From the NCBI GenBank assembly GCA_021163455.1, contig JAGGWT010000123.1:1-7066 (forward strand): a DNA stretch of 7,066 nt. The letters are read 5' to 3'. Numbering within the stretch: position 1 is the first letter of the stretch; every line of letters starts with the position of its first letter. Made by a program: the position numbers and the translations under genes. Shown one piece after another: positions 1-6,189 of the stretch. The notes beneath the pieces were generated by a model, which searched no databases, was not told where the DNA came from, and saw nothing but the letters and a program-made list of their open reading frames with translations. This DNA comes from Thermoplasmata archaeon. Its GTDB lineage: Archaea; Thermoplasmatota; E2; DHVEG-1; B18-G2.

Positions 1-483
1 ATTTTTCTCATCTATGATTTTTCCCAGCCACTCTTTACCGAGACCCTCTGCAGACACATGGTCTACCATTATCTCGAATCCAGCCGCGATCTGATACCTC
101 AGTAACATCTCCTGATTCTTGTGCCATATAGGAACAAAACACCTCAGGTTGAGTTCATCACACACCTTGCATATTCTCTCTCTCTGATAATCAGATGCTA
201 TTGCCCCGCTCACAACTCCATCTATATCCAGTCCCTCCAGAGCGATTTTCAGGTCATTCAATTCCTCCTCCTTCCGCCCTGCGGTGGTTTTTGTGACAAG
301 AGGTATACCAATGACATCTGCTATTGTGTTGACAAGATGGATATTTGCCGAGTGAAACATCCAGGAATCCTGTCTCTTGGGGATAAGAGAAACAAGATAT
401 TTAACATCCCATCCGTGCTGAAGAACGACATAGAGCGCATAGAGAGAGTCCTTTCCCCCTGAGAGTAGAGAGGCAACCTTCAT
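1..483 (-). CDS. dph6: Diphthine--ammonia ligase family protein (Dph6-like, PP-loop ATPase), partial
   Basis: The first 161 codons of a minus-strand gene are present, open to the window edge with no stop; by family length roughly 60 C-terminal residues are missing. The N-terminus carries the PP-loop pyrophosphatase signature SGGKDS (residues 8-13), which binds ATP for adenylation. Further conserved blocks of the archaeal Dph6/MJ0570-type family follow: VVSGAIASDYQ (90-100), the PIWHKNQEMLL stretch (118-128) and SAEGLGKEWLG (144-154). Family members catalyse the last, ATP- and ammonium-dependent amidation of diphthine to diphthamide on elongation factor 2 in the cytoplasm. The start is the ATG at 483, directly before the usual MKVA-LxSGGKDS beginning. 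No Shine-Dalgarno precedes it, and a TATA-like box lies about 26 nt upstream, suggesting a leaderless message. The gene diverges from the nucleoside phosphorylase operon. The family assignment is firm; the exact biochemical role is inferred from the family. Confidence 0.88.
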   Translation of the reverse strand, partial: MKVASLLSGGKDSLYALYVVLQHGWDVKYLVSLIPKRQDSWMFHSANIHLVNTIADVIGIPLVTKTTAGRKEEELNDLKIALEGLDIDGVVSGAIASDYQRERICKVCDELNLRCFVPIWHKNQEMLLRYQIAAGFEIMVDHVSAEGLGKEWLGKIIDEKN

Positions 484-497
484 GGGAATGAAAATTG

Positions 498-511
498 TTT
501 AATCCATTAAA
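498..511. promoter_or_regulatory. Palindromic TATA element, probable bidirectional promoter core
   Basis: TTTAAT and ATTAAA form an inverted repeat separated by CC. Its centre (504.5) is 21.5 nt from the first base of both divergent ATGs (483 minus, 526 plus). The half nearer the dph6-like gene is centred 25.5 nt from the phosphorylase ATG, and the other half 25.5 nt from the dph6-like ATG. This matches the usual archaeal TATA-to-start-site spacing for leaderless transcripts. The geometry is read directly from the sequence; promoter activity is inferred. Confidence 0.6.
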
Positions 512-525
512 TCTATACCGGCGTG

Positions 526-1287
526 ATGAGAATCGCTGTCATAAGCGGTCATTACATAGAAGACCTGCTGGAAAAACCTGAAAAAATAGAAATTGGAACG
601 AGATATGGGGATGTTGAGGTTATTATTGGCAGACTAGAGGATAGAGAGATTATCTTTCTGAACAGACACGGAATCTCATCAAAACTTCCACCCCACAGGA
701 TAAATTATCTTGCAAATATAGAAGCTTTGAAGATTGCGAATGTTGACACCATTATTTCGATAGGAACCGTTGGCTCATTGAATCCCAACATAAAACCGGG
801 ATACATAGCGATACCGCACGATTTTATAGATTTTACAAAAAATCGAACCTACACCTTCTTCGATGATTCAAGAACCCACGTGGATATGTCAGAGCCTTTC
901 TGTCCATACCTGAGAAAGATACTGATAGATACATGTAAGGAGCATAGCGTAGATTTCTACGGCAGGGCAGTTTATCTCGTTACCGAGGGACCAAGACTGG
1001 AGACAAAGTCAGAGATAAGATTCTTTTCAAACCATGCAGATGTTGTGGGCATGACTCTCGTACCAGAGGTTGTGCTGGCGAGGGAAAAGGAAATGTGTTA
1101 TGCATCTCTAACTATAGTATGCAACATGGCAGCTGGTTTACAAGGAAAGCTTTCTGCTGAGGAGATAAAAATCTTCTTCAATGAGAAGAAAAAAATATTG
1201 GCTCAACTGGTCAAGGAGGCTCTTATGAGAATAGAAGAAAAAAGAGATTGTAGGTGCAGAGAATCACTGAAGGAGGCGACACTGTGA
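526..1287 (+). CDS. MTAP-family nucleoside phosphorylase, probable S-methyl-5'-thioinosine / 6-oxopurine nucleoside phosphorylase
   Basis: A 253-residue protein of the PNP/MTAP family, which cleaves purine (methylthio)nucleosides with phosphate to give base and (methylthio)ribose-1-phosphate. Family landmarks occur in order: RHG (47-49), PPHRINY (55-61), GTVGSL (80-85), PHDFIDFT (97-104), HVDMSEPF (118-125), EGPRLET (154-160), GMTLVPE (175-181) and CNMAAG (199-204). In adenine-specific MTAP the base pocket after this last strand carries two aspartates; here the matching positions appear to be Asn200 and Ala202, the pattern of 6-oxopurine enzymes. I therefore favour methylthioinosine/hypoxanthine-guanine nucleosides over methylthioadenosine, as in methanogen methionine salvage where MTA is deaminated first. 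A GTG at 523 is also in frame, but the ATG at 526 fits the MRIAVISG start and the promoter spacing. There is no Shine-Dalgarno. It is the first gene of a three-gene operon; its last codons contain the ribosome site of the next gene, which it overlaps by 4 nt. Confidence 0.85.
   Translation: MRIAVISGHYIEDLLEKPEKIEIGTRYGDVEVIIGRLEDREIIFLNRHGISSKLPPHRINYLANIEALKIANVDTIISIGTVGSLNPNIKPGYIAIPHDFIDFTKNRTYTFFDDSRTHVDMSEPFCPYLRKILIDTCKEHSVDFYGRAVYLVTEGPRLETKSEIRFFSNHADVVGMTLVPEVVLAREKEMCYASLTIVCNMAAGLQGKLSAEEIKIFFNEKKKILAQLVKEALMRIEEKRDCRCRESLKEATL
1271..1276 (+). promoter_or_regulatory. Shine-Dalgarno site for archease
   Basis: AGGAGG lies inside the end of the phosphorylase coding region, 7 nt before the GTG at 1284. 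It decides that start over the ATG at 1254, which would add ten non-conserved residues. Confidence 0.8.
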
Positions 1288-1706
1288 AGGAGTTTGAAGT
1301 GATAGAACATACCGCTGATGTTGGGATAAAGGCATACGGAAAATCCATTGAAGAATGCTTCGAAAACGCTGCAAAAGGCATGTTTGCCATAATTACGGAT
1401 AACTCACAGATAGAACCTGTGGAAAAGCACAGGATTGAACTGACATCAGACAGCATTGAAAACCTGCTGGTTGACTGGTTATCAGAATTGCTATTTCTTA
1501 ACAGTGCATATAACCTCGTATTCGGTGATTTCAAAGTCAGAATTGATGAAGGCAAAGAGCAGGTCTCTCTTCATGGAGAGGCTATTGGAGAGAAGTACAA
1601 CAGGGAAAAACACGGATACGGTACAGAAATCAAGGCTGTAACATATCATATGTTGAAGGTGAAGAAAGAGCCGCCCTGCGAGGTGCAGGTGCTGTTTGAT
1701 ATATGA
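1284..1706 (+). CDS. Archease (RtcB tRNA-splicing ligase activator)
   Basis: A 140-residue protein, the normal archease length. The archease hallmark EHTADVG is at residues 8-14, with the metal-binding Asp12. LLVDWLSELLFL (61-72), the KAVTYHML block (117-124) and the C-terminal VLFDI (136-140), with Asp139 as the second conserved acidic residue, complete the family pattern. Archease helps the RNA ligase RtcB form its guanylated intermediate and turn over repeatedly, so it serves tRNA splicing and RNA repair. No rtcB gene is visible in this window, so the partner must be elsewhere. The GTG start is chosen from the AGGAGG site 7 nt upstream and from the family N-terminus. The gene overlaps the phosphorylase stop by 4 nt (GTGA) and the next gene by 4 nt (ATGA), indicating translational coupling in one transcript. 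Confidence 0.93.
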   Translation: MKEFEVIEHTADVGIKAYGKSIEECFENAAKGMFAIITDNSQIEPVEKHRIELTSDSIENLLVDWLSELLFLNSAYNLVFGDFKVRIDEGKEQVSLHGEAIGEKYNREKHGYGTEIKAVTYHMLKVKKEPPCEVQVLFDI

Positions 1707-2113
1707 AAGGAAGTTACATTCTTATTGTAAAAATTCCAGAGGACAAACGGATAAGAATTGGAAAGCTTGGATACATCGAGTTTGAAAAAGGATTTTACAT
1801 CTATGTTGGCTCGGCAATGAACAGTCTGGAAGGAAGGATAAGAAGACATTTATCAGAGAACAAGAAACTTCACTGGCATCTGGATTATCTGCTTGGTGAA
1901 GGAAAGGTTGTGGAGGTGTATATCAAAGAGAGCAACTCGCGGGAGGAATGTGAGGTTGCCAGAAAACTATCTGAAATTTTTGATTCGATATCTGGCTTTG
2001 GCTCATCGGATTGCAGATGCAGGAGTCATCTCTTCTATGCAGAGGATATAGAAAAAATAAGAAGGGAGGTAGCAACTTTAGGTTTCCGACCGTATTTCTC
2101 GCAGCAGATGTGA
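1703..2113 (+). CDS. DUF123 family GIY-YIG nuclease-like protein
   Basis: A 136-residue stand-alone DUF123 protein, a divergent archaeal branch of the GIY-YIG nuclease fold; in some archaea this domain is fused to endonuclease III. The first half of the signature is degenerate (GSYILIV, 3-9). The second half, GFYIYVGSA (30-38), is clear and is followed by GRIRRHL (44-50), with Arg45 in the place of the conserved catalytic arginine. KKLHWHLDYLL (54-64), the acidic REECEVA stretch (80-86) and GFGSSDCRC plus SHLFY (98-112) match the family. The CxC and nearby His109 could bind metal, but this is a guess. No biochemical role is established for this family to my knowledge; DNA or RNA cleavage is only suggested by the fold. 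It overlaps the archease stop by 4 nt; a weak GGTG lies about 10 nt upstream of the ATG. It ends the operon one base from the convergent acetyl-CoA synthetase gene. Confidence 0.86.
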   Translation: MKGSYILIVKIPEDKRIRIGKLGYIEFEKGFYIYVGSAMNSLEGRIRRHLSENKKLHWHLDYLLGEGKVVEVYIKESNSREECEVARKLSEIFDSISGFGSSDCRCRSHLFYAEDIEKIRREVATLGFRPYFSQQM

Positions 2114-2114
2114 A

Positions 2115-4094
2115 TTACTTGGCTCTTGTTATCTCTTCAACTGCTTCTGGATTTGCCAGAGTTGAGACATCTCCGACATCCTGGCCCAAAGCTTTTGCTC
2201 TGATAACTCTTCTCATTATCTTTCCGCTTCTTGTTTTTGGCAGATCATTGACAAACCAGATTTCATCCGGCCTTGCTATCTTTCCCATCTCTTTCGCAAC
2301 ATGTTCTCTGAGCTCTTCTCTCAGTTCATCACTTGGCTCAACACCCTCTTTAAGAACTACGTATGCAACAATACATTCTCCCTTGAGTTCGTGTGGTTTA
2401 CCTATTACCGCTGCTTCAGCAACCTTTTCATGACTCACGAGAGCAGACTCAACCTCTGCGTTTCCTATTCTGTGACCGGATACATTAAGGACATCATCCG
2501 CTCTTCCCTGTATCCAGAAGTATCCGTCCTCATCCTTTCTCGCAACATCACCTGCAAGATATACATTCGGGTACTTGCTCCAGTATGTTCTCTGGTATCT
2601 CTCCGGGTCTCCGTAGAATCCCTTGAGCATACCTGGCCATGGTTTGAGTATAACCAGATTTCCACCGGCATTTTTCACAGGTTTACCCTCTTCATTGAAG
2701 ACATCTGCATGGATACCTGGGAATGGTTTTGTCGCTGAACCTGGCTTGAGAGGTGTAATCGGGAGAGGTGTTATCATGAAATGTCCTGTTTCTGTCTGCC
2801 ACCATGTATCCATAATCGGGCATCTCTCTCCACCTATGTGTTTATAATACCACATCCATGCCTCTGGGTTTATGGGCTCGCCAACAGAACCGAGCAATCT
2901 GAGAGAGCTCAAATCGTGCTTCTTGACCCACTCTTCTCCATATCTCATGAACAATCTTATGCTCGTCGGCGATGTGTAGAGAATTGTGACCTTGTACTTC
3001 TCTATTATCTCCCACCATCTGTCTGGATTTGGATAGTTTGGTGCACCTTCATACATGACCGAGGTTGCACCGAGTATGAGAGGACCATACACTATGTAGC
3101 TGTGCCCTGTTATCCATCCAACATCGGCGGCGCACCACCATATATCATCATCTTTGATGTCAAAAACCCATTTCAGGGTAGTTGCGACTCCCACTGCATA
3201 TCCACCATGTCTATGCATCACTCCTTTTGGCTTACCTGTGGTTCCTGAGGTGTAAAGAATGAAAAGCGGATCATTTGCATCCATTTTTTCTGTCTCGCAT
3301 TCCTCTGGCTGGTTCTTTACGATTTCATGCCACCATATATCTCTATCGTCATTCCAGGGAATCTCCTCCCCGGTCCTCTTGAAAACTATACAGTGCTCCA
3401 CGGATGGAGCATCCTCAAGAGCCTCATCTGTCTGCTTCTTGAGAGGCACGGTTTTTCCCCTTCTGTAAAAACTATCACATGTTATGACAACTTTTGCTTT
3501 ACAGTCATTTATTCTCTCTCTGAATGCTAATGCGCTGAATCCAGAGAACACAACAGAGTGAATCGCTCCTATTTTTGCGCATGCGAGCATTGCTATGGGT
3601 AACTCTGGAATCATCGGGAGATAGATACCAACTCTATCTCCTTTCTTCACTCCAAGTTGTTTCAGAGCGTTTGCAAGTTTATTAACCTGAATGTACAGAT
3701 CTTTATATGTGAGTTTTCTCGTATCTCCTGGCTCTCCCTCGAAGTAGTACGCTACCTTGTTCTCCCTCGGTGTACCTATATGTTTATCCAGTGCATCATG
3801 CACAATATTATACTTCGCTCCGACGAACCACTCAGAATATGGTGGATTCCACTCCAATACCTTCTTTGGGGGTTCATACCAGTTTACGACTTCCTTTGCC
3901 ATCTCTCCCCAGAACCACTCTATGTCCTTTGCTCTTTCCAGCAACTCATCGTAGTCCTTTATACCATGCTTGTCCATCCACTTCTTCACGTTGCTGTTCT
4001 TCACTATTTCCTCGGGCGGGTAGAAAACCCTGTTCTCCTCAAGCAAAACAGCAATCTCCTTTTTCTCTTCGCTTTCTGTCATATTTATCACCAT
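2115..4094 (-). CDS. acsA: Acetyl-CoA synthetase, AMP-forming
   Basis: A 659-residue, full-length cytoplasmic acyl-adenylate enzyme that converts acetate, ATP and CoA to acetyl-CoA, AMP and PPi. Core motifs are intact: the phosphate-binding loop YTSGTTGKPKG (281-291), DTWWQTETG (429-437), the hinge region GDVARKDEDGYFWIQGR (515-531) followed by DDVLNVSGHR (533-542), and PKTRSGK with the predicted adenylation lysine Lys625. The double tryptophan in the A5 motif includes the bulky residue that closes the acyl pocket in true acetate enzymes, so acetate is the likely substrate, although propionate may also be used. The reading frame extends upstream to 4151, but the ATG at 4094 (MVINMTES) has GGGAGG 8 nt before it; an ATG at 4082 is a weaker alternative. 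It lies downstream of nadC on the same strand, 102 bp away, with its own TATA box. Acs can serve acetate assimilation or, in reverse sense, energy metabolism; the window does not tell which. Confidence 0.96.
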   Translation of the reverse strand: MVINMTESEEKKEIAVLLEENRVFYPPEEIVKNSNVKKWMDKHGIKDYDELLERAKDIEWFWGEMAKEVVNWYEPPKKVLEWNPPYSEWFVGAKYNIVHDALDKHIGTPRENKVAYYFEGEPGDTRKLTYKDLYIQVNKLANALKQLGVKKGDRVGIYLPMIPELPIAMLACAKIGAIHSVVFSGFSALAFRERINDCKAKVVITCDSFYRRGKTVPLKKQTDEALEDAPSVEHCIVFKRTGEEIPWNDDRDIWWHEIVKNQPEECETEKMDANDPLFILYTSGTTGKPKGVMHRHGGYAVGVATTLKWVFDIKDDDIWWCAADVGWITGHSYIVYGPLILGATSVMYEGAPNYPNPDRWWEIIEKYKVTILYTSPTSIRLFMRYGEEWVKKHDLSSLRLLGSVGEPINPEAWMWYYKHIGGERCPIMDTWWQTETGHFMITPLPITPLKPGSATKPFPGIHADVFNEEGKPVKNAGGNLVILKPWPGMLKGFYGDPERYQRTYWSKYPNVYLAGDVARKDEDGYFWIQGRADDVLNVSGHRIGNAEVESALVSHEKVAEAAVIGKPHELKGECIVAYVVLKEGVEPSDELREELREHVAKEMGKIARPDEIWFVNDLPKTRSGKIMRRVIRAKALGQDVGDVSTLANPEAVEEITRAK

Positions 4095-4102
4095 TATAAA
4101 CG

Positions 4103-4108
4103 CCTCCC
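4103..4108 (-). promoter_or_regulatory. Shine-Dalgarno site for acetyl-CoA synthetase
   Basis: GGGAGG on the minus strand stands 8 nt before the ATG at 4094. It selects this start over upstream in-frame codons reaching 4151 and over the ATG at 4082. Confidence 0.75.
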
Positions 4109-4141
4109 TTCCTTTTGTCGCTCTCTGAATGTAAAAACAAC

Positions 4142-4149
4142 TATAAAAC
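4142..4149 (-). promoter_or_regulatory. TATA box of acetyl-CoA synthetase gene
   Basis: GTTTTATA on the minus strand is centred about 51 nt upstream of the chosen ATG. With the usual 26-nt spacing, transcription would start near 4120, giving a leader of about 25 nt that contains the GGGAGG site. Inferred from pattern only. Confidence 0.45.
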
Positions 4150-4196
4150 ATTATTCTTCCTTAAGATGGAGAATCCCTGCGATACCCCCTGGAAAT

Positions 4197-5012
4197 CTAC
4201 ACGACTTCGAGTGAGAAATCCTTTGATTTTACACTGTGAGTGATGTATCCAAGCGATATGCGATCCGCAAATGGAGCATACATCAATATATTATCACGTG
4301 TGATTCCTCCGGATACTTCTATAATGATGCCTGGATTTTCCTCCCTTGCTTTTGTTGCTATCTCTCTCGCCACCTGAGGGGGCTGGTTATCTATGAGGAT
4401 TGCATCAACCTTTTCTCTGGCAGCTATCAAAGCCTGCTCCAGATTTTCCACCTCAACCTCTACGAATTTATCCTTTATCTTTTCCTTTACCCTCCTTATT
4501 GCTTTCTCTACAGAACCTGCGGCTTTTATGTGATTGTCTTTGATAAGAACAGCGTCAAACAATCCAAATCTATGGGGGTCTCCACCACCAATAATAACGG
4601 CTTTTTTCTCATACTTTCTGAAACCGGGCGTTGTTTTTCTTGTGGCACAGATTTTCACATCAGGATTAACCTTTCTGCACATATCTACGAGTGTTCTCGT
4701 CTCGGTTGCTATACCGCTCATTCTCGAGAGCATGTTGAGCGCCAGGCGCTCGCCTGCAAGGATTGCTCTGAGTTTCCCTCTAATTCTTGCAACGATTGTT
4801 CCTGCCCTTATGCTTTCTCCATCCTGATGGAGCATCTGCATTTCTGCACCAAGTCTGGAAAAAACCTCCTTTGCATCTTCTATGCCTGCAAGTACGCAAT
4901 CTTCCTTTGCTATGATTACTCCTTCTCCCTCCTCATCTGTGAAAATGGAGTTTGTGGTGATGTCACCCTCTTCACCGAGGTCTTCTTTGAGGTATATTTC
5001 TATCAGGTCCAT
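4197..5012 (-). CDS. nadC: Quinolinate phosphoribosyltransferase (nicotinate-nucleotide pyrophosphorylase, decarboxylating)
   Basis: A 271-residue protein of normal family length. It transfers the phosphoribosyl group of PRPP to quinolinate with loss of CO2, giving nicotinate mononucleotide in de novo NAD synthesis. Family blocks appear in order: EDLGEEGDITT (10-20), GERLALNMLSRMSGIAT (87-103), ATRKTTPGFR (123-132), GGGDPHRFGL (142-151), LIKDNHI (156-162), EVEVENLEQAL (185-195), LIDNQPP (206-212), EVSGGI (232-237) and SLGYITHS (253-260). The basic residues expected to bind quinolinate and PRPP (Arg125, Lys126, His147, Arg148, Lys158) and the acidic Glu187 and Asp208 are all present. The ATG at 5012 is chosen because it directly precedes the conserved start; the frame is open to 5132, but those 40 residues match nothing in the family and lie upstream of the probable TATA box. 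No Shine-Dalgarno is evident. nadA and nadB are not in the window. Confidence 0.96.
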   Translation of the reverse strand: MDLIEIYLKEDLGEEGDITTNSIFTDEEGEGVIIAKEDCVLAGIEDAKEVFSRLGAEMQMLHQDGESIRAGTIVARIRGKLRAILAGERLALNMLSRMSGIATETRTLVDMCRKVNPDVKICATRKTTPGFRKYEKKAVIIGGGDPHRFGLFDAVLIKDNHIKAAGSVEKAIRRVKEKIKDKFVEVEVENLEQALIAAREKVDAILIDNQPPQVAREIATKAREENPGIIIEVSGGITRDNILMYAPFADRISLGYITHSVKSKDFSLEVV

Positions 5013-5037
5013 CCTGACGAGGAAAGCTCTGAGTATG

Positions 5038-5045
5038 TATTTAAA
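5038..5045 (-). promoter_or_regulatory. TATA box of nadC
   Basis: TTTAAATA on the minus strand, preceded by AAACC-like purine-rich sequence resembling a BRE, is centred 29.5 nt before the nadC ATG. This predicts a start site within about 4 nt of the ATG, meaning an almost leaderless message. It also argues that nadC is transcribed separately from the upstream epimerase gene. Confidence 0.6.
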
Positions 5046-5130
5046 GGTTTGTGGAAAATAGAGAGGCATGGATGCAAAAGATGGGGAATTATAAGATATG
5101 GTATTTTCTGCAAAGATTCGATTTCTATTC

Positions 5131-5135
5131 AAAAA
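5131..5135 (-). terminator. Short T-tract after the epimerase gene, possible terminator
   Basis: Read on the minus strand, five T residues follow 3 nt after the epimerase TGA. Archaeal transcription commonly ends at T-runs without a hairpin, and the next gene has its own promoter. The tract is short, so this is weak. Confidence 0.25.
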
Positions 5136-5138
5136 TCA

Positions 5139-6074
5139 TCAAATCTCAGCAAGAAGGTCCTTGATAGCTTTTCTGACAGCATCGCTGGAATCGTATTTTG
5201 GCTTCCAACCCAGAGATTTGATTTTGCTTATATCGAACTGAAATCTGGGAACATCACCTTTCCATCCTCTTTTTCCACCCGTGTATTTCAGTTTAACATC
5301 TTTCAGCCCCATCTCATCTATCACCATCTTTGCAATCTCGTTCACCTCAGTGGTTCCATCGGTTCCCAGATTGAAGAGGTTTATCTGTTCCCTGCTCTTT
5401 TCAAAGCCAAAAAGCATACCGTTCACACAATCCTCTATGTAAAGATAGGATTTTCTCTGCTTTCCATCTCCCAGTATCTCAAGCTCTCTGGGATTTTTTC
5501 TCAGTTTCCTGATAAAATCGTATATCACCCCATGTGTACATCTTGATCCCACAACGTTTGCAAACCTGAAAATCCACCCCTTCATATCAAAGGTATGGCA
5601 AAATGATGATATCAATCCTTCACATGCCAGTTTTGCTGCACCATAAACTGATATGGGGAGAAGTGGACCGTAATTCTCAGACAGAGGAACAGGTGGCGTC
5701 TCACCGTAAACCGTGCTGCTCGAGGAGAAAACCACCATTTCTATATCGTTTCTTCTCATCGCATCCAGCAGATTGTATGTCGATAGAATATCAATCTTTG
5801 ATATATCCGGTTTTTTTTCACCGAGTCTAACATCAGGTATGGCGGCAAGATGGAAGACAACATCATGGTCCTTAATTTCAGCATTGAGAACATCCTCATC
5901 AAGCAGGTCTGCCTTGACAAGTCTGAAATAAGGTTTATTGAGATGGCGCTCTATGAATTCCATTCTTCCCGAAGAAAAGTTATCATAAACCGTAACTTCG
6001 TTTCCATCTCTGGCAAGCCTGTCCACAAGATGACTCCCTATGAACCCTGCTCCTCCTGTCACGAATGCCTTCAT
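5139..6074 (-). CDS. NAD-dependent NDP-sugar epimerase/dehydratase (GalE-like UDP-glucose 4-epimerase)
   Basis: A 311-residue extended short-chain dehydrogenase/reductase. The N-terminal Rossmann nucleotide-binding motif TGGAGFIGSHL is at residues 6-16, with YDNFSSG (30-36), ADLLD (55-59) and HLAA (75-78). The catalytic set is complete: the SSSSTVYGE segment (117-125), and Tyr144 and Lys148 in SVYGAAK. RFANVVG (170-176) and the YLYIEDC block (210-216) belong to the C-terminal sugar-nucleotide domain. The enzyme probably epimerises or otherwise remodels a UDP- or dTDP-sugar for glycan or S-layer/lipid glycosylation; the exact sugar cannot be read from the sequence, so galE is only a likely name. 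The usual Asn of the NVxGT-like helix is Asp here (KIDILSTYN, 93-101). The start is the ATG at 6074, with a TATA box centred 26 nt upstream and no Shine-Dalgarno. It diverges from asnS. Confidence 0.9.
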   Translation of the reverse strand: MKAFVTGGAGFIGSHLVDRLARDGNEVTVYDNFSSGRMEFIERHLNKPYFRLVKADLLDEDVLNAEIKDHDVVFHLAAIPDVRLGEKKPDISKIDILSTYNLLDAMRRNDIEMVVFSSSSTVYGETPPVPLSENYGPLLPISVYGAAKLACEGLISSFCHTFDMKGWIFRFANVVGSRCTHGVIYDFIRKLRKNPRELEILGDGKQRKSYLYIEDCVNGMLFGFEKSREQINLFNLGTDGTTEVNEIAKMVIDEMGLKDVKLKYTGGKRGWKGDVPRFQFDISKIKSLGWKPKYDSSDAVRKAIKDLLAEI

Positions 6075-6096
6075 GAAAGAGAAATCGCTGGATCGG

Positions 6097-6103
6097 TATT
6101 TAA
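6097..6103 (-). promoter_or_regulatory. TATA box of epimerase gene
   Basis: TTAAATA on the minus strand is centred 26 nt before the epimerase ATG at 6074. This is the spacing expected if transcription starts at the A of the start codon, so the message is probably leaderless; the bases before the ATG are pyrimidine-rich and offer no ribosome site. Confidence 0.55.
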
Positions 6104-6155
6104 CAGATTCGGAAGATGTTATTCAAACTGCTGGAAATCAACAGTACCATAATCA

Positions 6156-6171
6156 ATATAATCCATAAAAC
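6156..6171 (+). promoter_or_regulatory. Probable TATA region of asnS
   Basis: Two overlapping A/T-rich candidates, ATATAATC (6156-6163) and CATAAAAC (6164-6171), lie 30 and 22 nt (centre) before the asnS ATG. Either would give a leaderless or very short-leader message, and no Shine-Dalgarno precedes the ATG. Which one is used cannot be told. Confidence 0.4.
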
Positions 6172-6189
6172 TATCCCGGTTTTGAAAAC

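Noticed and set aside
121..462. 113-codon plus-strand open frame at the left edge
   Set aside because: Antisense to the clear PP-loop gene on the minus strand; its translation has no recognisable motif.
1254..1283. Upstream ATG for archease
   Set aside because: It would add ten unconserved residues and bury the AGGAGG site; the GTG at 1284 has ideal spacing.
2737..2775. Short tandem-like sequence GAGAGGTGTxATC within acetyl-CoA synthetase
   Set aside because: It encodes the ITPLPITPL segment, an ordinary conserved part of the protein, not a DNA repeat element.
4095..4151. 19-residue upstream extension of acetyl-CoA synthetase
   Set aside because: The extension covers the GGGAGG ribosome site and part of the TATA box, and does not resemble the family N-terminus.
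5013..5132. 40-residue N-terminal extension of NadC, possibly a leader peptide or targeting segment
   Set aside because: It spans the TTTAAATA promoter and the family start MDLIEIYLKEDL needs no extension; archaeal NadC is cytoplasmic.
5013..5138. Possible small RNA or riboswitch between the epimerase gene and nadC
   Set aside because: I see no convincing hairpin or known riboswitch core, and the nadC promoter lies too close to the ATG to leave a structured leader.
4236..5546. 436-codon open frame on the plus strand, antisense to nadC and the epimerase gene
   Set aside because: It lies across two well-recognised genes and an intergenic region; the translation is rich in Cys, Phe and Ser with no recognisable domain, as expected of a reverse-complement shadow.
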